Origin: Arthrobacter globiformis
Lineage (GTDB): Bacteria > Actinomycetota > Actinomycetes > Actinomycetales > Micrococcaceae
Assembly (NCBI RefSeq): GCF_030815865.1
Contig: NZ_JAUSXI010000001.1
Coordinates: forward strand, 4,030,001 to 4,094,000
DNA length: 64,000 bases
Direction: 5' to 3'
A program made the translations under genes and the position numbers. The stretch's first letter is position 1, and each line of letters starts with the position of its first letter. Below, in pieces: positions 18,064 to 29,456 of the stretch. The notes beneath the pieces were generated by a model. That model had not been told where the DNA came from and made no database searches. It saw nothing but the letters and a program-made list of their open reading frames with translations.

Positions 18064-19593
18064 CTAATTACTAAGCATGCTGACTTTACCCCATATTTCG
18101 GGTAGCGCGTCACAAATCCGCCCCGCTGTCAGCGGGCCGCCGGCTGCAGCCGCCGCTCCGGACAGTCCGTGCAGGCTTGCCCCCATGGCGGCAATGGCCG
18201 CCCAGCGTTCGTCTGGATCGATTCCCAGCCCCCGGAAGCGCCCGACGTCGGACCCCACCTGGGCGAGCAACGCACCGATGATTCCGGCCAGCACATCACC
18301 GCTTCCGGCGGTGGCCAGCCAGGGCGTTCCTTCGGACTGGCTGTAAAAATCCTGGTACGGCGACGCCACCAGCGTGCTGGCGCCCTTCAGGAGCACGGTG
18401 GCCTCAGTCAGGCCGGCGGCGCGGCGCACAGCGGCGAGGGTGGAGGCTTCGACAGCCTCGCGGTCCATGTCGGCGCCGAGGCGCTGCAGCAGGGTGGCCA
18501 GCTCACCGGCGTGCGGCGTCAGGACAACCTGCGGGGCCAGCACGTCCGGCAGGACAGGCAAGGCACCGGCGTCGGCCACGGTGGGCAGGCCGGAGTCGAC
18601 GGCGTCGCGCACGCGCTGCATCTCTTCCTCGTCCTTGCCGTCCATGCCGGAGCCGACCAGCCAGGCCTGGACGTGGGTTTCTGCCACGGTGCCGGTGCTG
18701 CAGACCACCTCGGGGCAGCTGTGGCGGATGAGGTCGGAGACCTCCGGCGGCCCGACGTAGCGGACCATTCCGACGCCGGCGGAGAGCGCCCCGCGGCAGG
18801 CGAGCACGGCGGCGCCGGGGTAGGCCGGGGAACCCGCCACCACCCCGAGGACGCCGCGCGAATATTTGTGGGCGCGCCGCGCGGGCCCTGGGAGCAAGAC
18901 GGCCAGGTCGGCGGCTTCCAGGCGGCGCAGGGCGGGCCACGGGAGCGACTCCTCGATCCCGATCTGGACCACCTCTACCCGGCCGGCAAAATCCGCTCCC
19001 GGGTCCGCCAGCAGACCCGCTTTGGCCCCGCCGAAGCTAACGGTGATGTCGGCGGGCAGCACGGGGCCGGCGGCCTCGCCCGTGTCCGCATCCACTCCGC
19101 TGGGCACGTCGCACGCCACCACGAGGCCGTGGGTGCCACCGGCAAGCTGGGACACGAGCTCCGCCGTTTCTCCCCGGAGTCCGCCCTGGGCGCCGGTTCC
19201 GAGCAGGGCGTCAATAACGACGTCGGCCCTGCCGGCCATCGCTGCCAGCTCGCCGGCGTTCGCGTCAGTCAGCGCCAGCACCCGGCCGCCGGCGCGCCGA
19301 AAGGCGGCCAGACCGTCGGGATGGGCGGTGGCGGAGGCGAGCACCGCCGTCGTCCGCATTCCCCGTCCGGCAAGGTGCGCGGCGGCGATGAGGCCGTCGC
19401 CGCCGTTGTTGCCCTTGCCGGCCAGGACAACAACGCTGGAGCCGTACAGGCGGCGGCCGAGGCTGCGCAGTTCCGCGATGGCGGCGCCGGCCATGCCGCG
19501 GGCCGCCCGCTGCATGAGAACAGCGCCCATACCTGAATCCAGCAGGGGCTTTTCAGCCTCCCTGATCTGGGTTCCGGTATAGGCGCTGATCAT
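18064..19593 (-). CDS. nnr: Bifunctional NAD(P)H-hydrate epimerase / ADP-dependent dehydratase
   Basis: Metabolite repair enzyme that restores damaged NAD(P)H hydrates. The N-terminal YjeF epimerase domain has MQRAARGMA and VVLAGKGNNGGDGLIAAAHLAGRG. The C-terminal ribokinase-like dehydratase has GVLGVVAGSPAYPGAA, VVLTPHAGELATLL and WLATAGSGDVLAGIIGALLAQ. The start is placed at the ATG at 19591-19593 (509 residues), because the upstream frame to 19677 overlaps acpS and is not family-like. It follows acpS by 20 bases in the glmS-acpS-nnr group. Confidence 0.93.
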   Translation of the reverse strand: MISAYTGTQIREAEKPLLDSGMGAVLMQRAARGMAGAAIAELRSLGRRLYGSSVVVLAGKGNNGGDGLIAAAHLAGRGMRTTAVLASATAHPDGLAAFRRAGGRVLALTDANAGELAAMAGRADVVIDALLGTGAQGGLRGETAELVSQLAGGTHGLVVACDVPSGVDADTGEAAGPVLPADITVSFGGAKAGLLADPGADFAGRVEVVQIGIEESLPWPALRRLEAADLAVLLPGPARRAHKYSRGVLGVVAGSPAYPGAAVLACRGALSAGVGMVRYVGPPEVSDLIRHSCPEVVCSTGTVAETHVQAWLVGSGMDGKDEEEMQRVRDAVDSGLPTVADAGALPVLPDVLAPQVVLTPHAGELATLLQRLGADMDREAVEASTLAAVRRAAGLTEATVLLKGASTLVASPYQDFYSQSEGTPWLATAGSGDVLAGIIGALLAQVGSDVGRFRGLGIDPDERWAAIAAMGASLHGLSGAAAAAGGPLTAGRICDALPEIWGKVSMLSN

Positions 19594-19613
19594 TTTGGTC
19601 AGTCGGTCCGGGA

Positions 19614-19961
19614 TCAGCCCTCGGCCAGGACGGTGGCCGTGGCAATGCCGCCGTCGTGGCTCATGGACAGGTGCCACCGTTTGACGCCCTTGGCTTCGGC
19701 CACGGCGAGCACCGTTCCCTTGACCTGGACAGTCGGTCCGTTCTGGTCCAGCCCGATCCAGCAGTCCTGCCAGTTCATGCCGGCCGGCGCGCCCAGGACC
19801 TTCGCCACAGCCTCCTTGGCGGCAAACCGCGCCGCCAAGGAGCGGGTGTTCAGCTCCCGTTCGGCCGGCACAAACAGCCGGTCCCGGAGTCCGGGGGTGC
19901 GCTCCAGCTGCCGTCCGAAGCGCTCGATGTCCACTACGTCTACGCCGATGCCAACAATCAT
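19614..19961 (-). CDS. acpS: Holo-[acyl-carrier-protein] synthase
   Basis: Transfers phosphopantetheine from CoA to acyl carrier protein. 115 residues, normal length. The Mg-binding segment [16 protein letters not shown] is at 4-19 and the second motif [15 protein letters not shown] follows at about 45-59. The end has [16 protein letters not shown]. It starts 4 bases after glmS and is followed 20 bases later by nnr. Confidence 0.95.
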   Translation of the reverse strand: MIVGIGVDVVDIERFGRQLERTPGLRDRLFVPAERELNTRSLAARFAAKEAVAKVLGAPAGMNWQDCWIGLDQNGPTVQVKGTVLAVAEAKGVKRWHLSMSHDGGIATATVLAEG

Positions 19962-19965
19962 GGGC

Positions 19966-21858
<1,893 letters not shown>

Positions 21859-22017
21859 GGGTATAAGCCTAACCGGCTTTGCGGAGAACCGACGTCGGAT
21901 GACATCTCTCCCGGCCGTCCGGAAAAGGCTGCGGCCACGGAGACTTCCACCCTAACCGCCCCTTCATCAGGCACGTAGGACCGGGCTATTTTCGCTACAG
22001 CGGTCGCGAGGGGTGCG

Positions 22018-22659
22018 TCACGGCGAGGGCCGCGCGGCTCCGGCTGCCCGGCGCCTTCGGGCGCTCAGGAACACGAGCAGCGCACACTGGCCGATGAGGG
22101 CGGCGGCCGCCATCGTCATCCAGAAGCCGCGGTCCGCGCTGCCGACCGCCTCGGCCACGTACCCGACGATCGGAACCGCATACCAGAGCTTTCCCTTAAT
22201 CTGGCGGGCACGGACGGGATCGGCGTCGTTGGCGTCGTTATTGTCGCCCTTAGTGATCAGCGTCCGCTCCCCCTCTTGAACGGCGCCAAAGCCCACAATC
22301 CGGTGAGTCCTTACTTCGGGACGGCCCGGAGCGGGCTGGTAGGTGACGACGTCGCCGTACTTCAGTTGGCTGAAGGCCACAGGTTTCACTATGAGGAAGG
22401 TGCCCGGCGAAAACTTCGGAGCCATGGATTCGGTGTGCACCGTATAGGTGAAAGATCCGGTGGCCTGGGGAACTGCGACGAGGACCAGCGCCGCCAAGGC
22501 GATAACCAGGAGCACGCTGAAGTTTGCCCAGCGTCTCGCCGCGGCGAACCGGCGCCTGCGGCGAATCTGCAGGATACGCGTGGCCGCTCCCCCGCCGCGC
22601 CTGCCACCGAAGTCGCGGCCCGTCAGCTGGGGCACCTGCTGTGGAACTACCTTCCCCAT
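22018..22659 (-). CDS. Signal peptidase I, S26B (SipW/archaeal) type
   Basis: Membrane serine protease for export signal removal, 213 residues. The catalytic serine lies in HTESMAPKFSPGTFL (S78). The general base position has histidine rather than lysine (RTHRIVGF, H119), followed by TLITKGDNNDANDADPV, which is the S26B pattern rather than the LepB pattern. One membrane segment is at about 47-64 and another at about 180-200, with a basic C-terminus. The ATG at 22657-22659 is preferred over the upstream TTG at 22674 because GAAGGG lies 7 bases before it. Its client proteins are not evident from the neighbours. Confidence 0.82.
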   Translation of the reverse strand: MGKVVPQQVPQLTGRDFGGRRGGGAATRILQIRRRRRFAAARRWANFSVLLVIALAALVLVAVPQATGSFTYTVHTESMAPKFSPGTFLIVKPVAFSQLKYGDVVTYQPAPGRPEVRTHRIVGFGAVQEGERTLITKGDNNDANDADPVRARQIKGKLWYAVPIVGYVAEAVGSADRGFWMTMAAAALIGQCALLVFLSARRRRAAGAARPSP

Positions 22660-22805
22660 GTTGGGACCCTTCAAATATGCGTCGGTTCTCCCTCTTCACT
22701 GAACGGTCCCGCGGCCGGCTCAGGAATCGGTAACGCATAGGGTCAAGATTCACTCAAGAAAGGCCGCATTTCGCTCTCGGCGCCGGGCGGGGCAGAATCT
22801 CTAGG

Positions 22806-23771
22806 GTGACTTTGCAACGCAATGAAGCGAACGGGGAGGGTGTTTCTCCGTTCGTGGAGCTGGACCGGCAAACCTGGTCCCGGCTTTCCGCCCAGATGGA
22901 GCAGCCCCTTAATGAAGAGGACGTGCTGCGCCTTCGCGGCCTCGGTGACCCCCTGGACATCAGCGAGGTGCGCGAGGTCTACCTCCCGCTGTCCCGGTTG
23001 TTGCACCTGTACGTGGAAGCCGCCGGCCAGCTGCATGCGGCCACCACCACATTCCTCGGCGAGCAGACGCAGCGCACCCCCTTCGTGATCGGCGTCGCCG
23101 GCTCTGTGGCCGTGGGCAAGTCCACCATTGCCCGTGTTCTCCGCGAGATGCTGCGGCGGTGGCCGGGCACTCCGAACGTGGAGCTCATCACCACCGACGG
23201 GTTCCTGTATCCGCTGGCCGAACTCAAGCGCCGGCAACTGCTAGACCGCAAGGGTTTCCCGGAGTCCTACGACCGCCGTGCGCTGCTGCGCTTCGTCAGC
23301 GAAATCAAGGGCGGCGCCGAGGAAGTCCGGGCACCCTGGTACTCGCATATCACCTACGACATCGTCCCCGGCAAGGAAGTGGTGGTCCGGCGTCCGGACG
23401 TCCTCATCGTCGAAGGCCTAAACGTGCTCGCTCCCGCGCGGCCGCGGCACGACGGCCGCCAGGGGCTGGCGGTCAGCGACTTCTTCGACTTTTCCATCTA
23501 CGTGGATGCCAAGACGTCACATATCGAGGAATGGTACGTGGACCGGTTCCGCAAGCTCCGTTCCACTGCCTTCGCGCAGCCGGAGTCGTACTTCCACCGC
23601 TACGCCACGCTTTCGGACTCCGAGGCCGAAGCGACGGCCCGCGACATCTGGAAACGCATCAACGAACCGAACCTGGAAGAGAACGTGCTGCCCACCCGGG
23701 GCCGCGCCCAGCTGGTGCTCACCAAGGAAGCGGACCATTCCGTCCGCAGGATGCTGCTGAGAAAGGTCTAG
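22806..23771 (+). CDS. coaA: Pantothenate kinase, type I
   Basis: Phosphorylates pantothenate, the first step of coenzyme A synthesis. 321 residues with a GTG start. The P-loop [12 protein letters not shown] is at 96-107, followed by [39 protein letters not shown] and [10 protein letters not shown]. The C-terminus ([22 protein letters not shown], positions about 283-305) is typical. The next gene begins 5 bases later, so the two are probably cotranscribed. Confidence 0.96.
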   Translation: MTLQRNEANGEGVSPFVELDRQTWSRLSAQMEQPLNEEDVLRLRGLGDPLDISEVREVYLPLSRLLHLYVEAAGQLHAATTTFLGEQTQRTPFVIGVAGSVAVGKSTIARVLREMLRRWPGTPNVELITTDGFLYPLAELKRRQLLDRKGFPESYDRRALLRFVSEIKGGAEEVRAPWYSHITYDIVPGKEVVVRRPDVLIVEGLNVLAPARPRHDGRQGLAVSDFFDFSIYVDAKTSHIEEWYVDRFRKLRSTAFAQPESYFHRYATLSDSEAEATARDIWKRINEPNLEENVLPTRGRAQLVLTKEADHSVRRMLLRKV

Positions 23772-23776
23772 CACGC

Positions 23777-24772
23777 ATGTGTTACAACTGCCCTTCCGAG
23801 CCCTCCGCCGAGGCCCGGCCCGGGGATCGGCCCAGCCGCCGCGCGGTGGCGCGGCTGTTGATGGCGGGTGCCGGCCTGTCTGCCCTGGCGGCCTGCACCC
23901 CTGCCTCTGCACCGGAAGCTTCGGGAACCACTTCGGCGGCTTCGGGCACGGCGTCCCCGGGCGCTTCCGGTGAGGCCTCTTCTCCGGTCCCGTCCCGGTC
24001 TGGATCCACCTCCACCGGCGCCTCTGCAAGGCCCAGCGGCGCGGCTTCCCCAACAGCCTCCGCTTCCGCTGCGTCGTCGGCCAGCGCGTCCGCCACAGCG
24101 CCGTCCACAACCGCACCAACCACGACGGCGGCGGCAGCCCCGCCGTCGGCCGCGTCCCGCCTGCCCAAGCAGTACTCACTCACCGCGCCCGCCAGCCCCT
24201 GGGTGATCGTCAACAAGCACCGCCCGCTCAAGCCGGCCAGCTACGTCCCGGCCGATCTGGTCCAGCCCCGCGTTGCCCTCGCCGTCACCGGCGAGGCGGC
24301 CCAGCTGAACCGTACGACGGCGGCTGCCGCAGAACGGATGTTCGCCGCCGCGGCGGCGGACGGCGTGACCATGACGCTGGCGAGCGGCTACCGCTCCTAT
24401 GCCACGCAGACCGTCACGTACAACGGCTACGTGAGCTCGCAGGGCCGGGCGGCGGCGGACACAGCCTCGGCTCGGCCGGGCCACTCCGAACACCAGACGG
24501 GCTGGGCGTTCGACATCGGCGACGGCGGCGCAGCGTGCAGCTTCCAGCCGTGCTTCGCCGAGCAGCCGGCCGCCGTCTGGGCCAAGGCCAACGCGCACCG
24601 CTTCGGCTTCGTGGTGCGCTACCCGTTTATGCAGCACACCACCACCGGGTACTTCTACGAATCGTGGCACCTGCGGTACGTCGGTGCTGAGGCGGCCACG
24701 GACATGCGGAAACGCGGCATCGCCACCCTGGAGCAGTATTTCGGCCTGGAGGCCGCCCCCGGCTACCGCTGA
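23777..24772 (+). CDS. VanY-family D-alanyl-D-alanine carboxypeptidase, predicted lipoprotein
   Basis: 331 residues from the ATG at 23777. The N-terminus carries twin arginines (SRRAVARLLMAGAG) and a lipobox ending at C40 (LSALAAC), so Tat or Sec export with lipid anchoring is predicted. About 90 residues of Ser/Ala/Thr/Pro-rich linker follow. The C-terminal VanY/DacB-like domain has SGYRSYATQTVTYN, then the zinc and active-site residues in RPGHSEHQTGWAFDIGDG and ESWHLRYVG. It should trim peptidoglycan stem peptides outside the membrane. The start sits 5 bases after coaA, with no obvious own promoter. Confidence 0.87.
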   Translation: MCYNCPSEPSAEARPGDRPSRRAVARLLMAGAGLSALAACTPASAPEASGTTSAASGTASPGASGEASSPVPSRSGSTSTGASARPSGAASPTASASAASSASASATAPSTTAPTTTAAAAPPSAASRLPKQYSLTAPASPWVIVNKHRPLKPASYVPADLVQPRVALAVTGEAAQLNRTTAAAAERMFAAAAADGVTMTLASGYRSYATQTVTYNGYVSSQGRAAADTASARPGHSEHQTGWAFDIGDGGAACSFQPCFAEQPAAVWAKANAHRFGFVVRYPFMQHTTTGYFYESWHLRYVGAEAATDMRKRGIATLEQYFGLEAAPGYR

Positions 24773-24845
24773 CGCGGCTGCACTGTTACCTGCACGCCGG
24801 TGGCCGGTCAACGTCCCGTCAATGCGGTGCGGTAGTTTGGTTGGC

Positions 24846-25247
24846 ATGCTTAGTGGATTCAAGAAGTTCATTCTCAAGGGAAACGTCATCGACCTGGCCG
24901 TGGCGGTGGTCATCGGATCGGCGTTCAGCGCCGTGGTGGATGCGCTGGTCAAAAGCGTTCTGATGCCGCTGATCTCGTTACTGGTCGGAGAGCCGAACTT
25001 TGACAATTTCCTGGCGTTTGGCGACGTGCGGTTCGGCGTGCTGCTCACCGCGGTGGTCAACTTCCTGCTGGTTGCCTCCGCGCTCTACTTCGTCATCGTC
25101 GCCCCGATGAACCGGCTGATCGAGCACCGCAACCGCAAACTGGGCATCGGGCAGGACGCGAAGAAGGAAGCAGCCGAGGATCCGCAGATCGCCCTGCTCA
25201 AGGAGATCCGCGACGCCCTGCAGGCCGAGAACCAGGCCGTGAAGTAG
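24846..25247 (+). CDS. mscL: Large-conductance mechanosensitive channel
   Basis: 133-residue osmotic safety valve. MLSGFKKFILKGNVIDLAVA is the amphipathic N-terminal helix leading into TM1 (VVIGSAFSAVVDALVKSVLMPLI region), the periplasmic loop is short, and TM2 is LLTAVVNFLLVASALYFVIV. The charged C-terminal helix ends LLKEIRDALQAENQAVK. The start at 24846 matches the family N-terminus; the longer open frame to 24684 is not homologous. A shared terminator follows at 25281. Confidence 0.96.
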   Translation: MLSGFKKFILKGNVIDLAVAVVIGSAFSAVVDALVKSVLMPLISLLVGEPNFDNFLAFGDVRFGVLLTAVVNFLLVASALYFVIVAPMNRLIEHRNRKLGIGQDAKKEAAEDPQIALLKEIRDALQAENQAVK

Positions 25248-25280
25248 CGCCGGCCGGCGCGCGCCAAGCGCAGCGAAAAA

Positions 25281-25313
25281 AGCAGCCCGCCTCCGTCAGG
25301 GAGGCGGGCTGCT
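25281..25313. terminator. Bidirectional intrinsic terminator between mscL and glmM
   Basis: AGCAGCCCGCCTCC (25281-25294) pairs perfectly with GGAGGCGGGCTGCT (25300-25313) over a 5-base loop. On the minus strand it is followed by six T, ideal for ending glmM; on the plus strand the tail is poorer (CTGTGCTTT). Confidence 0.9.
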
Positions 25314-25339
25314 CTGTGCTTTGCGGGGCGACGCGGAAC

Positions 25340-26701
25340 CTAGTCGCCGACGAGTTGCAGGGCCAGCTGGGTCTTCACAACCTGGGCGAGACGTTCGGCG
25401 ATGACCTGGGCGGTCTGCTGGTCGCTGGCCTCCACCATGACGCGCACAACGGGCTCCGTGCCGGACGGGCGCAGGAGCACACGTCCGGTGTCGCCGAGTT
25501 CGGCCTCGGCTGACTTCACCGCTGCGGCCAGGGTTGCGTCGCCGCCGACCCGGCTACGGTCCACGTCCTTCACGTTGATGAGGACCTGGGGCAGCTTGGT
25601 CATGATGGTGGCGAGCTCCTTGAGTGGGCGGCCCGTCAGGGCTACCTGCGCCGCCAGCTGCAGGCCGGTCAGCACGCCGTCACCGGTGGTGGCGTAGTCG
25701 GCCAGGATGACGTGGCCGGACTGTTCGCCGCCCAGGTTGTAGCCGCCGTCGCGCATTTGCTCCAGGACGTACCGGTCCCCCACGCCCGTCTCGCGCATGG
25801 CGATGCCCGCGTCGCGGAGGGCGATCTTGAGGCCGAGGTTGCTCATAACGGTGGCAACGAGGACGTTGTCGGTGAGCTTGCCGGCTTTCTTGAGGGCCAC
25901 GGCGAGGATGGCCATGATCTGGTCGCCGTCCACCTCGTTGCCCTCGTGGTCCACGGCCAGGCAGCGGTCGGCGTCGCCGTCGTGGGCAATGCCGAGGTCG
26001 GCGCCGTGCTCCACCACGGCCGCCTTGAGCGGGCCGAGGTGCGTGGAGCCCACGCCTTCGTTGATGTTCAGGCCGTCCGGTTCGGCGCCAATGACAACCA
26101 CATCAGCACCGGCGTCCTTGAAGACCTGGGGGGAACAGCCGCTGGCGGCACCGTGCGCGCAGTCCAGGACCACCTTCAGGCCATGGAGGTTGTGCGGGAG
26201 GGTTCCCAGGAGGTGGACGATGTAGCGGTCCTCGGCGTCGGAGAAGCGCTGGATGCGGCCCACTTCGCCGCCCACCGGGCGGACGGGGTCCTTGCCCATT
26301 TGGGCCTCGATGGCGTCCTCCACCTCGTCCGGGAGCTTCTGGCCGCCGCGGGCGAAGAACTTGATCCCGTTGTCGGGAGCCGGATTGTGGGAGGCGGAGA
26401 TCATGACGCCGAAGTCAGCGTTCAGGTCGGCCACAAGGTAGGCGGCGGCGGGAGTGGGCAGGACACCGGCGTCGTAGACGTCGATGCCGGAGCTGGAAAG
26501 CCCGGCCTCGACGGCCGCGGCGATGAACTCACCGCTTGCACGGGGATCCCTCGCCACTACGGCGCGCGGCCGTGCACCTTCGCTGGTGCGTTCATGGCCA
26601 AGCACGACGGCGGCGGCCTGGGCCAGCTGCATTGCGAGCTCGGCTGTCAGCAGGCCATTCGCCAGGCCCCGGACACCGTCTGTTCCAAATAATGTAGACA
26701 T
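25340..26701 (-). CDS. glmM: Phosphoglucosamine mutase
   Basis: Converts glucosamine 6-phosphate to glucosamine 1-phosphate on the path to UDP-GlcNAc. 453 residues from the ATG at 26699-26701. The catalytic phosphoserine is S104 in [17 protein letters not shown]. The metal loop is [11 protein letters not shown] and the C-terminal phosphate-binding loop is [13 protein letters not shown]. The ten residues encoded upstream of this ATG are not conserved-looking, and the family starts with [11 protein letters not shown]. It lies downstream of rplM-rpsI on the same strand, a common actinobacterial order. Confidence 0.95.
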   Translation of the reverse strand: MSTLFGTDGVRGLANGLLTAELAMQLAQAAAVVLGHERTSEGARPRAVVARDPRASGEFIAAAVEAGLSSSGIDVYDAGVLPTPAAAYLVADLNADFGVMISASHNPAPDNGIKFFARGGQKLPDEVEDAIEAQMGKDPVRPVGGEVGRIQRFSDAEDRYIVHLLGTLPHNLHGLKVVLDCAHGAASGCSPQVFKDAGADVVVIGAEPDGLNINEGVGSTHLGPLKAAVVEHGADLGIAHDGDADRCLAVDHEGNEVDGDQIMAILAVALKKAGKLTDNVLVATVMSNLGLKIALRDAGIAMRETGVGDRYVLEQMRDGGYNLGGEQSGHVILADYATTGDGVLTGLQLAAQVALTGRPLKELATIMTKLPQVLINVKDVDRSRVGGDATLAAAVKSAEAELGDTGRVLLRPSGTEPVVRVMVEASDQQTAQVIAERLAQVVKTQLALQLVGD

Positions 26702-26857
26702 CGCGTCCAAGTTTAGACGATCCGGGTCCACCTCCCGGCCCCCAGCAACGGCGACGGCACCGTGCGTCGGCGTTTGTCCTGTTCAGAGCTTCATGGCAGC
26801 GCGTCACATGCGGCTGGCCACCCAACCGCTGCTCGACGGCGGACGGGGCTTAACGGC

Positions 26858-26893
26858 AGAAGCCCGCCCCGCCATATGGCGGAACGGGCTTCT
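26858..26893 (-). terminator. Hairpin downstream of rpsI
   Basis: AGAAGCCCG (26858-26866) pairs with CGGGCTTCT (26885-26893), and the loop contains a second palindrome (CCGCCATATGGCGG). It lies 32 bases beyond the rpsI stop. There is no clear T tract on the minus strand. Confidence 0.65.
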
Positions 26894-26924
26894 GGAAGCA
26901 CCTGACGGCGCTTCGCAAGCGGAT

Positions 26925-27431
26925 TTAGCGCTTCGAGTACTGCTGAGCCTTGCGGGCCTTCTTGAGACCGGCCTTCTTACGCTCGATGACGCGGGCGTCA
27001 CGGCGCAGGTAACCGGCCTTCTTCAGGGTGGCGCGGTTGTTCTCGGTGTCGATCTCGTTCAGTGAACGGGCGATGCCGAGGCGCAGGGCGCCGGCCTGGC
27101 CGGAAATGCCGCCACCGTGGATGCGGGCAATGACGTCGTAGGCACCGTCAAGATCGAGGATCTTGAAGGGCTCGTTGACGTCCTGCTGGTGCAGCTTGTT
27201 CGGGAAGTAGTTGTCCAGCTCGCGGCCGTTGATGGTCCACTTGCCGGTTCCGGGCACGATGCGAACGCGTGCGACGGCTTCCTTGCGGCGGCCAACTGCT
27301 GCGCCGGCGACGGTCAGTGCCGGGCGTTCCTTCTTCGGCGCTTCTGCTTCCGCAGGACCGCTTTCCGAGGTGTAGCTGGTCAGGGTTTCCTCAGCCACGA
27401 CGGCTTCGGTGGTCTCTTCGTTCTGAGCCAC
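26925..27431 (-). CDS. rpsI: 30S ribosomal protein S9
   Basis: 168 residues. The conserved core begins at [19 protein letters not shown] and includes [17 protein letters not shown], ending with [12 protein letters not shown], the invariant tail that reaches the ribosomal P site. An acidic N-terminal extension of about 40 residues (rich in E, A, T) precedes the core, longer than in most bacteria but usual in related actinobacteria. It follows rplM by 38 bases and shares its transcript. Confidence 0.97.
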   Translation of the reverse strand: MAQNEETTEAVVAEETLTSYTSESGPAEAEAPKKERPALTVAGAAVGRRKEAVARVRIVPGTGKWTINGRELDNYFPNKLHQQDVNEPFKILDLDGAYDVIARIHGGGISGQAGALRLGIARSLNEIDTENNRATLKKAGYLRRDARVIERKKAGLKKARKAQQYSKR

Positions 27432-27469
27432 GGTTCTCCTTGTATAAATAAGTTGTTTGGTGGCCAGGA

Positions 27470-27913
27470 CTACTGGGCGACCTGGGAAATTTCGAAAGTC
27501 TTGGGCTGCTGGGCGGCGTGCGGGTGCTCTGCACCGCGGTAGACCTTCAGCTTGCCCAGCTGCTGTGCAGCGAGGGAGTTCTTGGGGAGCATGCCCTTGA
27601 TGGCCTTCTCAACGGCGCGGACCGGGTTGGACTCCAGCAGTTCCGCGTAGTTGACGGAGGTCAGGCCGCCCGGGTAACCGGAGTGGCGGTAGGCGCGCTT
27701 CTGCTCGAGCTTGGCGCCGGTGAGGGCAACCTTCTCAGCGTTGATGATGATGACGAAATCGCCCATGTCCATGTGGGGAGCGAAGGTGGCCTTGTGCTTG
27801 CCGCGCAGCAGGATTGCGGTCTGGCTGGCGAGACGACCAAGGACAACGTCGGTGGCGTCAATGACGTGCCACTGGCGGTTGATATCGCCGGGCTTCGGAG
27901 TGTACGTACGCAC
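27470..27913 (-). CDS. rplM: 50S ribosomal protein L13
   Basis: 147 residues starting at the GTG at 27911-27913 ([17 protein letters not shown]). [31 protein letters not shown] and RHSGYPGG are the family's conserved blocks. A longer frame to 27958 exists, but 147 residues is the standard length and GAACGAGG upstream can serve as ribosome binding site. First gene of the rplM-rpsI pair; truA and rplQ, its usual neighbours, are 23 kb away. Confidence 0.95.
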   Translation of the reverse strand: MRTYTPKPGDINRQWHVIDATDVVLGRLASQTAILLRGKHKATFAPHMDMGDFVIIINAEKVALTGAKLEQKRAYRHSGYPGGLTSVNYAELLESNPVRAVEKAIKGMLPKNSLAAQQLGKLKVYRGAEHPHAAQQPKTFEISQVAQ

Positions 27914-28220
27914 GGTGTTTGCCTCGTTCTTGTTCTGGCGTTCTTGTTTAGGTGTCACGTAAGGGTGTGCACCTACTATCTATGCGTTACCGGAACAGAG
28001 GTGAGGGCTCTATGAATCCAGTGGTCCTGGAGTCCCGAATGTGCCCGAGGAGTAGTTATCCTGCAACCGGATTCTCAGCGGGCACGCATCATCGAGAAAG
28101 GACACGCACAACGACTACCAAGAATAGCGCGAACCGGCCGCCGGGGTCAAAATGGGGTATCCGGTGGCGGGGGTCGTGGAGTCCTGCGCCAGCGCCGGGC
28201 CCTTCCACCCAGGAGTCCAT
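27914..28220. other. Gene-free region between rplM and the prepilin peptidase gene
   Basis: About 300 bases separating a minus-strand ribosomal pair from the plus-strand Tad locus, so it should hold both promoters. It is less G+C rich around 27970-28010. I see no convincing promoter hexamers, RNA gene or hairpin. An ATG at 28152 in frame with the peptidase gene is an alternative start for it, which would shrink this region. Confidence 0.5.
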
Positions 28221-28886
28221 GTGCCTTCAGCAGGTATCGCCGGCAGCGCCGGGCCGCTCTTTGCAGTGACCATAGGACTCCTTGGCATTTTACTGAGCCT
28301 GCTTGCGGAACGCCTCATCGCCCGCACCCTCCCCCGCCTGGGTGGCTTGCCGCGCGTACGGACAAGAATTACGACGGCGGCACTCACCGGAGTGCTCTGC
28401 GCGGCCCTTGCACTGAGGGTCGGAATGGACTGGGCCCTGCCGGCCTATCTGTTGCTGGCCGTCCTCGGCGTGCAGCTGGCCCGCATTGATGTGGCCCACC
28501 ATTTGCTGCCGAATCCCCTGGTGCTCACACTGCTGGTGGCCGGCCTGGCGCTCCTCCTGCTCAGCAGCACCGCCACGGCAGAGTGGGCCGAACTGCTCCG
28601 CGCGGCCACCGGGGCGGCCATCCTGTTCGTCATTTTCCTGATTCTGGCCCTGATCTCGCCAAGCGGCATCGGCATGGGGGATGTCAAGCTTGCCGCCCCA
28701 GTGGGCCTTTACCTGGGCTACTTGGGCTGGAGTCAGCTCTTCTACGGCGGGGCGCTTGGGTTCGTATTGGGCGGGATTTTATCCGTCGTTTTGATTAGGC
28801 TAAAGCGCGCCAATTTAGGCTCGGAAATCGCCTTTGGCCCCTCGATGCTGGCCGCGGCACTGAGCACTGTTTTATTCGCATCCTAA
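28221..28886 (+). CDS. tadV: Prepilin peptidase (A24 family) of the Tad pilus locus
   Basis: Membrane aspartic protease that processes Flp prepilins; 221 residues, mostly hydrophobic. The two catalytic aspartates are visible in QLARIDVAHHLLPN and SGIGMGDVKLAA. It lacks the N-methylation domain of PilD, as expected for TadV/CpaA. The GTG start at 28221 is chosen because AGGAG lies 5 bases upstream; the frame is open from an ATG at 28152, which would add 23 residues and lacks a good ribosome binding site. It is the only prepilin peptidase for two Tad clusters in the window. Confidence 0.85.
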   Translation: MPSAGIAGSAGPLFAVTIGLLGILLSLLAERLIARTLPRLGGLPRVRTRITTAALTGVLCAALALRVGMDWALPAYLLLAVLGVQLARIDVAHHLLPNPLVLTLLVAGLALLLLSSTATAEWAELLRAATGAAILFVIFLILALISPSGIGMGDVKLAAPVGLYLGYLGWSQLFYGGALGFVLGGILSVVLIRLKRANLGSEIAFGPSMLAAALSTVLFAS

Positions 28887-29155
28887 AGACCGGTATTTGT
28901 GGTGAAACGTTGGATTTCCTACAACAACCTTGATGATTTCTTGAGTATTCAAGTGGTCCAGTGCTTGCAGCTTTCGTAGTATGAGTACCGGCTTTAGTGG
29001 AATACCTATTTCCGCGGGGGAAGTCGGGTAGAACTACGCATTGTTGGCAGGCCGGTTTTCGGTGGATTCTTTAGCTATCGAAGCACCAGCCCTTTCGCGG
29101 TATGGGGGAGGCTGGAATTCGATGCATTTATTCCATCGAACTTAAGGAAAATACA
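28887..29155 (+). promoter_or_regulatory. AT-richer leader upstream of Tad cluster 1
   Basis: A 269-base non-coding stretch, clearly less G+C rich than its surroundings, between the peptidase gene and flp1. It contains a small palindrome CTTGAGTATTCAAG (28940-28953) and TTGGCA near 29043 as a possible -35 element. The length and composition suggest an independent promoter and long leader for the highly expressed pilin gene. The exact promoter is not identifiable by eye. Confidence 0.4.
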
Positions 29156-29368
29156 ATGACTACTCTCATGGTCTCGGTTCTTACCTTCGTTTCCGGAATC
29201 AAGGACCGGCTGGAATCCGAAAAAGGCGCCACCGCAACCGAGTACTCGCTGCTGGTGGCCTTCATTGCGTTTGGCATCATCGTCGCCGTTACCGCTTTCG
29301 GCACTGCCCTCAGCGGTTGGTTCACCGAAGTCTCCGGAGTCGTCAACGGTTGGGATGCCACACCGTAG
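29156..29368 (+). CDS. flp: Flp/Fap-type major pilin, cluster 1
   Basis: 70-residue class IVb pilin precursor. After a polar leader, the processing site is EKG/ATATEYSLLVAFIAFG, with glycine at -1 and glutamate at +5 followed by Tyr, then one hydrophobic helix. Cleavage by TadV would leave a mature pilin of about 44 residues. The ATG at 29156 has an AAGGA ribosome binding site 7 bases upstream. The C-terminus is short and has no cysteine, unlike the second cluster's pilin. Confidence 0.9.
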   Translation: MTTLMVSVLTFVSGIKDRLESEKGATATEYSLLVAFIAFGIIVAVTAFGTALSGWFTEVSGVVNGWDATP

Positions 29369-29456
29369 GTCCTCGAACCACCGGGGAGGCGCGCCACGCT
29401 TCATAGCAATCGTGGCGCACCTCCCTCCTATCGGGCCTCAGTGAAGGGTACTGGCC

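Noticed and set aside
23159..23776. Open frame upstream of the VanY-like gene as part of it
   Set aside because: It lies in another frame within coaA, and the lipoprotein signal with start at 23777 fits a true N-terminus.
27958..28152. tRNA or small RNA gene between rplM and the prepilin peptidase
   Set aside because: I could not form a cloverleaf or a convincing stem with terminator.
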